Positions 38,590 through 51,700 of a DNA stretch of 64,000 nucleotides are shown piece by piece; position 1 is the first letter of the stretch; each line of letters starts with the position of its first letter. The notes beneath the pieces are model-generated. The model was not told where the DNA came from, ran no database searches, and saw only the letters and a list, made by a program, of their open reading frames with translations. The stretch covers positions 190,686,214 to 190,750,213 of the forward strand of contig NC_084795.1 in the NCBI RefSeq assembly GCF_963169125.1. Reading direction: 5' to 3'. A program made the position numbers and the translations under genes. The DNA is from Humulus lupulus (taxonomy: Eukaryota > Streptophyta > Magnoliopsida > Rosales > Cannabaceae).

Positions 38590-41500
38590 TTTAAGTTAAC
38601 TTCTAAGTTTTATGACCTGGTTATTTCCAGGAACTTAATTTGAAAACTTAGTTCGTGTTAACTTTTATCAATATCTCGTGCTCTTTAACAAAAACAACGA
38701 TCAATCGATTTAAGTTAACTTCTATGTTTTATGACCTGGTTATTTCCAGGAACTTAATTTGAAAACTTAGTTCGTGTTAACTATTATCAATATCTCGTGC
38801 TCTTTAAGAAAAACAACGATCAATCGATTTAAGTTAACTTCTAAGTTTTATGACCTGGTTATTTCCAGGAACTTAATTTGAAAACTTAGTTCGTGTTAAC
38901 TTTTATCAATATCTCGTGCTCTTTAAGAAAAACAACGATCAATCGATTTAAGTTAACTTCTAAGTTTTATGACCTGGGTATTTCTAGGAACTTAATTTGA
39001 AAACTTAGTTCGTGTTAACTTTTATCAATTTCTCGTGCTCTTTAAGAAAAACAACGATCAATCGACTTAAGTTAACATCTATGTTTTATGACCTGGTTAT
39101 TTCCAGGAACTTAATTTGAAAACTTAGTTCGTGTTAACTTTTATAAATATCTCGTGCCCTTTAAGAAAAACAACGATCAATCGATTTAAGTTAACATCTA
39201 TGTTTTATGACCTGGTTATTTACAGGAACTTAATTTGAAAACTTAGTTCGTGTTAACTTTTATCAATATCTCGTGCTCTTTAACAAAAACAACGATCAAT
39301 CGATTTAAGTTAACTTCTATGTTTTATGACCTGGTTATTTCCAGGAACATAATTTGAAAACTTAGTTCGTGTTAACTATTATCAATATCTCGTGCTCTTT
39401 AAGAAAAACAACGATCTATCGATTTATGTTAACTTCTAAGTTTTATGATCTGGTTATTTCCAGGAACTTAATTTGAAAACTTAGTTCGTGTTAACTTTTA
39501 TCAATATCTCGTGCTCTTTAAGAAAATCAACGATCAATCGATTTAAGTTAACTTCTAAGATTTATGACCTGGTTATTTCCAGGAACTTAATTTGAAAACT
39601 TAGTTCGTGTTAACTTTTATCAATATCTCGTGCTCTTCAAGAAAAACAACGATCAATCGATTTAAGTTAACTTCTAAGTTTTATGACCTGGTTATTTCCA
39701 GGAACTTAATTTGAAAACTTAGTTCGTGTTAACTTTTATCAATATCTCGTGCTCTTTAACAAAAACAACGATCAATCGATTTAAGTTAACTTCTAAGTTT
39801 TATGACCTGGTTATTTCCAGGAACTTAATTTGAAAACTTAGTTCGTGTTAACTTTTATCAATATCTCGTGCTCTTTAACAAAAACAACGATCAATCGATT
39901 TAAGTTAACTTCTAAGTTTTATGACCTGGTTATTTCCAGGAACTTAATTTGAAAACTTAGTTCGTGTTAACTATTATCAATATCTCGTGCTCTTTAAGAA
40001 AAACAACGATCAATCGATTTATGTTAACTTCTAAGTTTTATGATCTGGTTATTTCCAGGAACTTAATTTGAAAACTTAGTTCGTGTTAACTTTTATCAAT
40101 ATCTCGTGCTCTTTAACAAAAACAACGATCAATCGATTTAAGTTAACTTCTATGTTTTATGACCTGGTTATTTCCAGGAACATAATTTGAAAACTTAGTT
40201 CGTGTTAACTATTATCAATATCTCGTGCTCTTTAAGAAAAACAACGATCAATCGATTTATGTTAACTTCTAAGTTTTATGATCTGGTTATTTCCAGGAAC
40301 TTAATTTGAAAACTTAGTTCGTGTTAACTTTTATCAATATCTCGTGCTCTTTAAGAAAATCAACGATCAATCGATTTAAGTTAACTTCTAAGATTTATGA
40401 CCTGGTTATTTCCAGGAACTTAATTTGAAAACTTAGTTCGTGTTAACTTTTATCAATATCTCGTGCTCTTCAAGAAAAACAACGATCAATCGATTTAAGT
40501 TAACTTCTAAGTTTTATGACCTGGTTATTTCCAGGAACTTAATTTGAAAACTTAGTTCGTGTTAACTTTTATCAATATCTCGTGCTCTTTAAGAAAAACA
40601 ACGATCAATCGACTTAAGTAAACTTCTATGTTTTATGACCTGGTTATTTCCAGGAACTTAATTTGAAAACTTAGTTCGTGTTAACTTTTATAAATATCTC
40701 GTGCTCTTTAAGAAAAACAACGATAAATCGATTTAAGTTAACATCTATGTTTTATGACCTGGTTATTTCCAGGAACTTAATTTGAAAACTTAGTTCGTGT
40801 TAAGTTTTATCAATATCTCGTGCTCTTTAACAAAAACAACGATCAATCGATTTAAGTTAACTTCTATGTTTTATGACCTGGTTATTTCCAGGAACTTAAT
40901 TTGAAAACTTAGTTCGTGTTAACTATTATCAATATCTCGTGCTCTTTCAGAAAAACAACGATCAATCGATTTAAGTTAACTTCTAAGTTTTATGACCTGG
41001 TTATTTCCAGGAACTTAATTTGAAAACTTAGTTCGTGTTAACTATTATCAATATCTCGTGCTCTTTAAGAAAAACAACGATCAATCGATTTAAGTTAACT
41101 TCTAAGTTTTATGACCTGGTTATTTCCAGGAACTTAATTTGAAAACTTAGTTCGTGTTAACTATTATCAATATCTCGTGCTCTTTAAGAAAAACAACGAT
41201 CAATCGATTTAAGTTAACTTCTAAGTTTTATGACCTGGTTATTTCCAGGAACTTAATTTGAAAACTTAGTTCGTGTTAACTTTTATCAATATCTCGTGCT
41301 CTTTAAGAAAATCAACGATCAATCGATTTATGTTAACTTCTATGTTTTATGACCTGGTTATTTCCAGGAACTTAATTTGAAAACTTAGTTCGTGTTAACT
41401 TTTATCAATATCTCGTGCTCTTTAAGAAAAACAACGATCAATCGATTTAAGTTAACTTCTAAGTTTTATGACCTGGTTATATCTAGGAACATCATTTGAA

Positions 41501-44500
41501 AACTTAGTTCGTGTTAACTTTTATCAATATCTCGTGCCCTTTAAGAAAAACAACGATCAATCGATTTAAGTTAACTTCTAAGTTTTATGACCTGGTTATT
41601 TCCAGGAACTTAATTTGAAAACTTAGTTCGTGTTAACTTTTATCAATATCTCGTGCTCTTTAACAAAAACAACGATCAATCGATTTAAGTTAACTTCTAT
41701 GTTTTATGACCTGGTTATTTCCAGGAACTTAATTTGAAAACTTAGTTCGTGTTAACTATTATCAATATCTCGTGCTCTTTAAGAAAAACAACGATCAATC
41801 GATTTAAGTTAACTTCTAAGTTTTATGACCTGGTTATTTCCAGGAACTTAATTTGAAAACTTAGTTCGTGTTAACTTTTATCAATATCTCGTGCTCTTTA
41901 AGAAAAACAACGATCAATCGATTTAAGTTAACTTCTAAGTTTTATGACCTGGGTATTTCTAGGAACTTAATTTGAAAACTTAGTTCGTGTTAACTTTTAT
42001 CAATTTCTCGTGCTCTTTAAGAAAAACAACGATCAATCGACTTAAGTTAACATCTATGTTTTATGACCTGGTTATTTCCAGGAACTTAATTTGAAAACTT
42101 AGTTCGTGTTAACTTTTATAAATATCTCGTGCCCTTTAAGAAAAACAACGATCAATCGATTTAAGTTAACATCTATGTTTTATGACCTGGTTATTTACAG
42201 GAACTTAATTTGAAAACTTAGTTCGTGTTAACTTTTATCAATATCTCGTGCTCTTTAACAAAAACAACGATCAATCGATTTAAGTTAACTTCTATGTTTT
42301 ATGACCTGGTTATTTCCAGGAACATAATTTGAAAACTTAGTTCGTGTTAACTATTATCAATATCTCGTGCTCTTTAAGAAAAACAACGATCTATCGATTT
42401 ATGTTAACTTCTAAGTTTTATGATCTGGTTATTTCCAGGAACTTAATTTGAAAACTTAGTTCGTGTTAACTTTTATCAATATCTCGTGCTCTTTAAGAAA
42501 ATCAACGATCAATCGATTTAAGTTAACTTCTAAGATTTATGACCTGGTTATTTCCAGGAACTTAATTTGAAAACTTAGTTCGTGTTAACTTTTATCAATA
42601 TCTCGTGCTCTTCAAGAAAAACAACGATCAATCGATTTAAGTTAACTTCTAAGTTTTATGACCTGGTTATTTCCAGGAACTTAATTTGAAAACTTAGTTC
42701 GTGTTAACTTTTATCAATATCTCGTGCTCTTTAACAAAAACAACGATCAATCGATTTAAGTTAACTTCTAAGTTTTATGACCTGGTTATTTCCAGGAACT
42801 TAATTTGAAAACTTAGTTCGTGTTAACTTTTATCAATATCTCGTGCTCTTTAACAAAAACAACGATCAATCGATTTAAGTTAACTTCTAAGTTTTATGAC
42901 CTGGTTATTTCCAGGAACTTAATTTGAAAACTTAGTTCGTGTTAACTATTATCAATATCTCGTGCTCTTTAAGAAAAACAACGATCAATCGATTTATGTT
43001 AACTTCTAAGTTTTATGATCTGGTTATTTCCAGGAACTTAATTTGAAAACTTAGTTCGTGTTAACTTTTATCAATATCTCGTGCTCTTTAACAAAAACAA
43101 CGATCAATCGATTTAAGTTAACTTCTATGTTTTATGACCTGGTTATTTCCAGGAACATAATTTGAAAACTTAGTTCGTGTTAACTATTATCAATATCTCG
43201 TGCTCTTTAAGAAAAACAACGATCAATCGATTTATGTTAACTTCTAAGTTTTATGATCTGGTTATTTCCAGGAACTTAATTTGAAAACTTAGTTCGTGTT
43301 AACTTTTATCAATATCTCGTGCTCTTTAAGAAAATCAACGATCAATCGATTTAAGTTAACTTCTAAGATTTATGACCTGGTTATTTCCAGGAACTTAATT
43401 TGAAAACTTAGTTCGTGTTAACTTTTATCAATATCTCGTGCTCTTCAAGAAAAACAACGATCAATCGATTTAAGTTAACTTCTAAGTTTTATGACCTGGT
43501 TATTTCCAGGAACTTAATTTGAAAACTTAGTTCGTGTTAACTTTTATCAATATCTCGTGCTCTTTAAGAAAAACAACGATCAATCGACTTAAGTAAACTT
43601 CTATGTTTTATGACCTGGTTATTTCCAGGAACTTAATTTGAAAACTTAGTTCGTGTTAACTTTTATAAATATCTCGTGCTCTTTAAGAAAAACAACGATA
43701 AATCGATTTAAGTTAACATCTATGTTTTATGACCTGGTTATTTCCAGGAACTTAATTTGAAAACTTAGTTCGTGTTAAGTTTTATCAATATCTCGTGCTC
43801 TTTAACAAAAACAACGATCAATCGATTTAAGTTAACTTCTATGTTTTATGACCTGGTTATTTCCAGGAACTTAATTTGAAAACTTAGTTCGTGTTAACTA
43901 TTATCAATATCTCGTGCTCTTTCAGAAAAACAACGATCAATCGATTTAAGTTAACTTCTAAGTTTTATGACCTGGTTATTTCCAGGAACTTAATTTGAAA
44001 ACTTAGTTCGTGTTAACTATTATCAATATCTCGTGCTCTTTAAGAAAAACAACGATCAATCGATTTAAGTTAACTTCTAAGTTTTATGACCTGGTTATTT
44101 CCAGGAACTTAATTTGAAAACTTAGTTCGTGTTAACTATTATCAATATCTCGTGCTCTTTAAGAAAAACAACGATCAATCGATTTAAGTTAACTTCTAAG
44201 TTTTATGACCTGGTTATTTCCAGGAACTTAATTTGAAAACTTAGTTCGTGTTAACTTTTATCAATATCTCGTGCTCTTTAAGAAAATCAACGATCAATCG
44301 ATTTATGTTAACTTCTATGTTTTATGACCTGGTTATTTCCAGGAACTTAATTTGAAAACTTAGTTCGTGTTAACTTTTATCAATATCTCGTGCTCTTTAA
44401 GAAAAACAACGATCAATCGATTTAAGTTAACTTCTAAGTTTTATGACCTGGTTATATCTAGGAACATCATTTGAAAACTTAGTTCGTGTTATCTTTTATC

Positions 44501-44540
44501 AATATCTCGTGCCCTTTAAGAAAAACAACGATCAATCGAT
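38590..44540 (+). repeat. 25-monomer higher-order repeat, period 2975 bp (two copies)
   Basis: Two full copies, about 38590-41564 and 41565-44540. Markers at 2975 bp: CTTTAACAAAAAC (38686/41661), TTTACAGGAAC (39221/42196), GATCTATCGATTTATG, AAGATTTATGACC, CTCTTCAAG, GACTTAAGTAAAC (40611/43586), ACGATAAATCG, GTTAAGTTTTATC, CTTTCAG and ATATCTAGG (about 41481/44456). The copies differ at very few positions that I could see. They separate where one reads GTTAAC and the other GTTATC near 41515/44490, with clear loss by 44540. Confidence 0.9.
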
Positions 44541-47500
44541 TTAAGTTAACTTCTATGTTTTATGACCTGGGTATTTCTAGGAACTTAATTTGAAAACTTA
44601 GTTCGTGTTAACTTTTATCAATATCTCGTGCTCTTTAAGAAAAACAATGATCAATCGATTTAAGTTAACTTCTAAGTTTTATGACCTGGTTATATCTAGG
44701 AACATCATTTGAAAACTTAGTTCGTGTTATCTTTTATCAATTTCTCGTGCCCTTTAAGAAAAACAACGTTCATTCGATTTAAGTTAACTTCTAAGTATTA
44801 TGACCTGGTTATTTCCAGGAACTTAATTTGAAAACTTAGTTCGTGTTAACTATTATCAATATCTCGTGCTCTTTAAGAAAAACAACGATCAATCGATTTA
44901 AGTTAACTTCTAAGTTTTATGACCTGGTTATTTCCAGGAACTTAATTTGAAAACTTAGTTCGTGTTAACTATTATCAATATCTCGTGCTCTTTAAGAAAA
45001 TCAACGATCAATCGATTTAAGTTAACTTCTATGTTTTATGACCTGGTTATTTCCAGGAACTTAATTTGAAAACTTAGTTCGTGTTAACTTTTATCAATAT
45101 CTCGTGCTCTTTAAGAAAAACAACGATCAATCGATTTAAGTTAACTTCTTTGTTTTATGACCTGGTTATTTCCAAGAACTTAATTTGAAAACTTAGTTCG
45201 TGTTAACTTTTATCAATATCTCGTGCTCTTTAAGAAAAACAACGATCAATCGATTTAAGTTAACTTCTAAGTTTTATGACCTGGTTATATCTAGGAACAT
45301 CATTTGAAAACTTAGTTCGTGTTAACTTTTATCAATATCTCGTGCCCTTTAAGAAAAACAACGATCAATCGATTTAAGTTAACATCTATGTTTTATGACC
45401 TGGTTATTTCCAGGAACTTAATTTGAAAACTTAGTTCGTGTTAACTTTTATCAATATCTCGTGCTCTTTAAGAAAAACAATGATCAATCGATTTAAGTTA
45501 ACTTCTAAGTTTTATGACCTGGTTATTTCCAGGAACTTAATTTGAAAACTTAGTTCGTGTTAACTCTTATCAATATCTCGTGCTCTTTAACAAAAACAAC
45601 GATCAATCGATTTAAGTTAACTTCTATGTTTTATGACCTGGTTATTTCCAGGAACTTAATTTGAAAACTTAGTTCGTGTTAACTATTATCAATATCTCGT
45701 GCTCTTTAAGAAAAACAACGATCAATCGATTTAAGTTAACTTCTATGTTTTATGACCTGGTTATTTCCAGGAACTTAATTTGAAAACTTAGTTCGTGTTA
45801 ACTTTTATCAATATCTCGTGCTCTTTAAGAAAAACAACGATCAATCGATTTAAGTTAACTTCTAAGTTTTATGACCTGGTTATATCTAGGAACATCATTT
45901 GAAAACTTAGTTCGTGTTATCTTTTATCAATATCTCGTGCTCTTTAACAAAAACAACGATCAATCGATTTAAGTTAACTTCTATGTTTTATGACCTGGTT
46001 ATTTCCAGGAACATAATTTGAAAACTTAGTTCGTGTTAACTATTATCAATATCTCGTGCTCTTTAAGAAAAACAACGATCAATCGATTTATGTTAACTTC
46101 TAAGTTTTATGATCTGGTTATTTCCAGGAACTTAATTTGAAAACTTAGTTCGTGTTAACTTTTATCAATATCTCGTGCTCTTTAAGAAAATCAACGATCA
46201 ATCGATTTAAGTTAACTTCTAAGATTTATGACCTGGTTATTTCCAGGAACTTAATTTGAAAACTTAGTTCGTGTTAACTTTTATCAATATCTCGTGCTCT
46301 TCAAGAAAAACAACGATCAATCGATTTAAGTTAACTTCTAAGTTTTATGACCTGGTTATTTCCAGGAACTTAATTTGAAAACTTAGTTCGTGTTAACTTT
46401 TATCAATATCTCGTGCTCTTTAAGAAAAACAACGATCAATCGACTTAAGTAAACTTCTATGTTTTATGACCTGGTTATTTCCAGGAACTTAATTTGAAAA
46501 CTTAGTTCGTGTTAACTTTTATAAATATCTCGTGCTCTTTAAGAAAAACAACGATAAATCGATTTAAGTTAACATCTATGTTTTATGACCTGGTTATTTC
46601 CAGGAACTTAATTTGAAAACTTAGTTCGTGTTAAGTTTTATCAATATCTCGTGCTCTTTAACAAAAACAACGATCAATCGATTTAAGTTAACTTCTATGT
46701 TTTATGACCTGGTTATTTCCAGGAACTTAATTTGAAAACTTAGTTCGTGTTAACTATTATCAATATCTCGTGCTCTTTCAGAAAAACAACGATCAATCGA
46801 TTTAAGTTAACTTCTAAGTTTTATGACCTGGTTATTTCCAGGAACTTAATTTGAAAACTTAGTTCGTGTTAACTATTATCAATATCTCGTGCTCTTTAAG
46901 AAAAACAACGATCAATCGATTTAAGTTAACTTCTAAGTTTTATGACCTGGTTATTTCCAGGAACTTAATTTGAAAACTTAGTTCGTGTTAACTATTATCA
47001 ATATCTCGTGCTCTTTAAGAAAAACAACGATCAATCGATTTAAGTTAACTTCTAAGTTTTATGACCTGGTTATTTCCAGGAACTTAATTTGAAAACTTAG
47101 TTCGTGTTAACTTTTATCAATATCTCGTGCTCTTTAAGAAAATCAACGATCAATCGATTTATGTTAACTTCTATGTTTTATGACCTGGTTATTTCCAGGA
47201 ACTTAATTTGAAAACTTAGTTCGTGTTAACTTTTATCAATATCTCGTGCTCTTTAAGAAAAACAACGATCAATCGATTTAAGTTAACTTCTAAGTTTTAT
47301 GACCTGGTTATATCTAGGAACATCATTTGAAAACTTAGTTCGTGTTATCTTTTATCAATATCTCGTGCCCTTTAAGAAAAACAACGATCAATCGATTTAA
47401 GTTAACTTCTATGTTTTATGACCTGGGTATTTCTAGGAACTTAATTTGAAAACTTAGTTCGTGTTAACTTTTATCAATATCTCGTGCTCTTTAAGAAAAA

Positions 47501-48790
47501 CAATGATCAATCGATTTAAGTTAACTTCTAAGTTTTATGACCTGGTTATATCTAGGAACATCATTTGAAAACTTAGTTCGTGTTATCTTTTATCAATTTC
47601 TCGTGCCCTTTAAGAAAAACAACGTTCATTCGATTTAAGTTAACTTCTAAGTATTATGACCTGGTTATTTCCAGGAACTTAATTTGAAAACTTAGTTCGT
47701 GTTAACTATTATCAATATCTCGTGCTCTTTAAGAAAAACAACGATCAATCGATTTAAGTTAACTTCTAAGTTTTATGACCTGGTTATTTCCAGGAACTTA
47801 ATTTGAAAACTTAGTTCGTGTTAACTATTATCAATATCTCGTGCTCTTTAAGAAAATCAACGATCAATCGATTTAAGTTAACTTCTAAGTTTTATGACCT
47901 GGTTATTTCCAGGAACTTAATTTGAAAACTTAGTTCGTGTTAACTTTTATCAATATCTCGTGCTCTTTAAGAAAAACAACGATCAATCGATTTAAGTTAA
48001 CTTCTTTGTTTTATGACCTGGTTATTTCCAAGAACTTAATTTGAAAACTTAGTTCGTGTTAACTTTTATCAATATCTCGTGCTCTTTAAGAAAAACAACG
48101 ATCAATCGATTTAAGTTAACTTCTATGTTTTATGACCTGGTTATATCTAGGAACATCATTTGAAAACTTAGTTCGTGTTAACTTTTATCAATATCTCGTG
48201 CCCTTTAAGAAAAACAACGATCAATCGATTTAAGTTAACATCTATGTTTTATGACCTGGTTATTTCCAGGAACTTAATTTGAAAACTTAGTTCGTGTTAA
48301 CTTTTATCAATATCTCGTGCTCTTTAAGAAAAACAATGATCAATCGATTTAAGTTAACTTCTAAGTTTTATGACCTGGTTATTTCCAGGAACTTAATTTG
48401 AAAACTTAGTTCGTGTTAACTCTTATCAATATCTCGTGCTCTTTAACAAAAACAACGATCAATCGATTTAAGTTAACTTCTATGTTTTATGACCTGGTTA
48501 TTTCCAGGAACTTAATTTGAAAACTTAGTTCGTGTTAACTATTATCAATATCTCGTGCTCTTTAAGAAAAACAACGATCAATCGATTTAAGTTAACTTCT
48601 ATGTTTTATGACCTGGTTATTTCCAGGAACTTAATTTGAAAACTTAGTTCGTGTTAACTTTTATCAATATCTCGTGCTCTTTAAGAAAAACAACGATCAA
48701 TCGATTTAAGTTAACTTCTAAGTTTTATGACCTGGTTATATCTAGGAACATCATTTGAAAACTTAGTTCGTGTTATCTTTTATCAATATC
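43075..48790 (+). repeat. 24-monomer higher-order repeat, period 2856 bp (two copies)
   Basis: Two copies, about 43075-45930 and 45931-48786. Markers at 2856 bp: GGAACATAATTTG (43155/46011), GACTTAAGTAAAC (43586/46442), GTTATCTTTTATC (44488/47344), AACAATGATC, GTTCATTCG, TTCTTTGTTTT with CCAAGAAC (45146/48002) and GTTAACTCTTATC (45564/48420). The first copy overlaps the second copy of the 25-mer, so the right part of the 25-mer unit was carried into this one: an amplification stepping along the array. Confidence 0.9.
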
Positions 48791-51700
48791 TCGTGCCCTT
48801 TAAGAAAAACAACGATCAATCGATTTAAGTTAACATATATGTTTTATGACCTGGTTATTTCCAGGAACTTAATTTGAAAACTTAGTTCGTGTTAACTATT
48901 ATCAATATCTCGTGCTCTTTAAGAAAAACAACGATCAATCGATTTAAGTTAACTTCTAAGTTTTATGACCTGGTTATTTCCAGGAACTTAATTTGAAAAC
49001 TTAGTTCGTGTTAACTTTTATCAATATCTCGTGCTCTTTAAGAAAATCAACGATCAATCGATTTAAGTTAACATCTATGTTTTATGACCTGGTTATTTCC
49101 AGGAACTTAATTTGAAAACTTAGTTCGTGTTAACTTTTATCAATATCTCGTGCTCTTTAAGAAAATCAACGATCAATCGATTTATGTTAACTTCTATGTT
49201 TTATGACCTGGTTATTTCCAGGAACTTAATTTGAAAACTTAGTTCGTGTTAACTTTTATCAATATCTCGTGCTCTTTAAGAAAAACAACGATCAATCGAT
49301 TTAAGTTAACTTCTAAGTTTTATGACCTGGTTATATCTAGGAACATCATTTGAAAACTTAGTTCGTGTTATCTTTTATCAATATCTCGTGCCCTTTAAGA
49401 AAAACAACGATCAATCGATTTAAGTTAACATCTATGTTTTATGACCTGGTTATTTCCAGGAACTTAATTTGAAAACTTAGTTCGTGTTAACTTTTATAAA
49501 TATCTCGTGCTCTTTAAGAAAAACAACGATAAATCGATTTAAGTTAACATCTATGTTTTATGACCTGGTTATTTCCAGGAACTTAATTTGAAAACTTAGT
49601 TCGTGTTAACTTTTATCAATATCTCGTGCTCTTTAACAAAAACAACGATCAATCGATTTAAGTTAACTTCTATGTTTTATGACCTGGTTATTTCCAGGAA
49701 CTTAATTTGAAAACTTAGTTCGTGTTAACTATTATCAATATCTCGTGCTCTTTAAGAAAAACAACGATCAATCGATTTAAGTTAACTTCTAAGTTTTATG
49801 ACCTGGTTATTTCCAGGAACTTAATTTGAAAACTTAGTTCGTGTTAACTATTATCAATATCTCGTGCTCTTTAAGAAAATCAACGATCAATCGATTTAAG
49901 TTAACTTCTAAGTTTTATGACCTGGTTATTTCCAGGAACTTAATTTGAAAACTTAGTTCGTGTTAACTTTTATCAATATCTCGTGCTCTTTAAGAAAAAC
50001 AACGATCAATCGATTTAAGTTAACTTCTTTGTTTTATGACCTGGTTATTTCCAAGAACTTAATTTGAAAACTTAGTTCGTGTTAACTTTTATCAATATCT
50101 CGTGCTCTTTAAGAAAAACAACGATCAATCGATTTAAGTTAACTTCTAAGTTTTATGACCTGGTTATATCTAGGAACATCATTTGAAAACTTAGTTCGTG
50201 TTAACTTTTATCAATATCTCGTGCCCTTTAAGAAAAACAACGATCAATCGATTTAAGTTAACATCTATGTTTTATGACCTGGTTATTTCCAGGAACTTAA
50301 TTTGAAAACTTAGTTCGTGTTAACTTTTATCAATATCTCGTGCTCTTTAAGAAAAACAATGATCAATCGATTTAAGTTAACTTCTAAGTTTTATGACCTG
50401 GTTATTTCCAGGAACTTAATTTGAAAACTTAGTTCGTGTTAACTCTTATCAATATCTCGTGCTCTTTAACAAAAACAACGATCAATCGATTTAAGTTAAC
50501 TTCTATGTTTTATGACCTGGTTATTTCCAGGAACTTAATTTGAAAACTTAGTTCGTGTTAACTATTATCAATATCTCGTGCTCTTTAAGAAAAACAACGA
50601 TCAATCGATTTAAGTTAACTTCTATGTTTTATGACCTGGTTATTTCCAGGAACTTAATTTGAAAACTTAGTTCGTGTTAACTTTTATCAATATCTCGTGC
50701 TCTTTAAGAAAAACAACGATCAATCGATTTAAGTTAACTTCTAAGTTTTATGACCTGGTTATATCTAGGAACATCATTTGAAAACTTAGTTCGTGTTATC
50801 TTTTATCAATATCTCGTGCCCTTTAAGAAAAACAACGATCAATCGATTTAAGTTAACATATATGTTTTATGACCTGGTTATTTCCAGGAACTTAATTTGA
50901 AAACTTAGTTCGTGTTAACTATTATCAATATCTCGTGCTCTTTAAGAAAAACAACGATCAATCGATTTAAGTTAACTTCTAAGTTTTATGACCTGGTTAT
51001 TTCCAGGAACTTAATTTGAAAACTTAGTTCGTGTTAACTTTTATCAATATCTCGTGCTCTTTAAGAAAATCAACGATCAATCGATTTAAGTTAACATCTA
51101 TGTTTTATGACCTGGTTATTTCCAGGAACTTAATTTGAAAACTTAGTTCGTGTTAACTTTTATCAATATCTCGTGCTCTTTAAGAAAATCAACGATCAAT
51201 CGATTTATGTTAACTTCTATGTTTTATGACCTGGTTATTTCCAGGAACTTAATTTGAAAACTTAGTTCGTGTTAACTTTTATCAATATCTCGTGCTCTTT
51301 AAGAAAAACAACGATCAATCGATTTAAGTTAACTTCTAAGTTTTATGACCTGGTTATATCTAGGAACATCATTTGAAAACTTAGTTCGTGTTATCTTTTA
51401 TCAATATCTCGTGCCCTTTAAGAAAAACAACGATCAATCGATTTAAGTTAACATCTATGTTTTATGACCTGGTTATTTCCAGGAACTTAATTTGAAAACT
51501 TAGTTCGTGTTAACTTTTATAAATATCTCGTGCTCTTTAAGAAAAACAACGATAAATCGATTTAAGTTAACATCTATGTTTTATGACCTGGTTATTTCCA
51601 GGAACTTAATTTGAAAACTTAGTTCGTGTTAACTTTTATCAATATCTCGTGCTCTTTAACAAAAACAACGATCAATCGATTTAAGTTAACTTCTATGTTT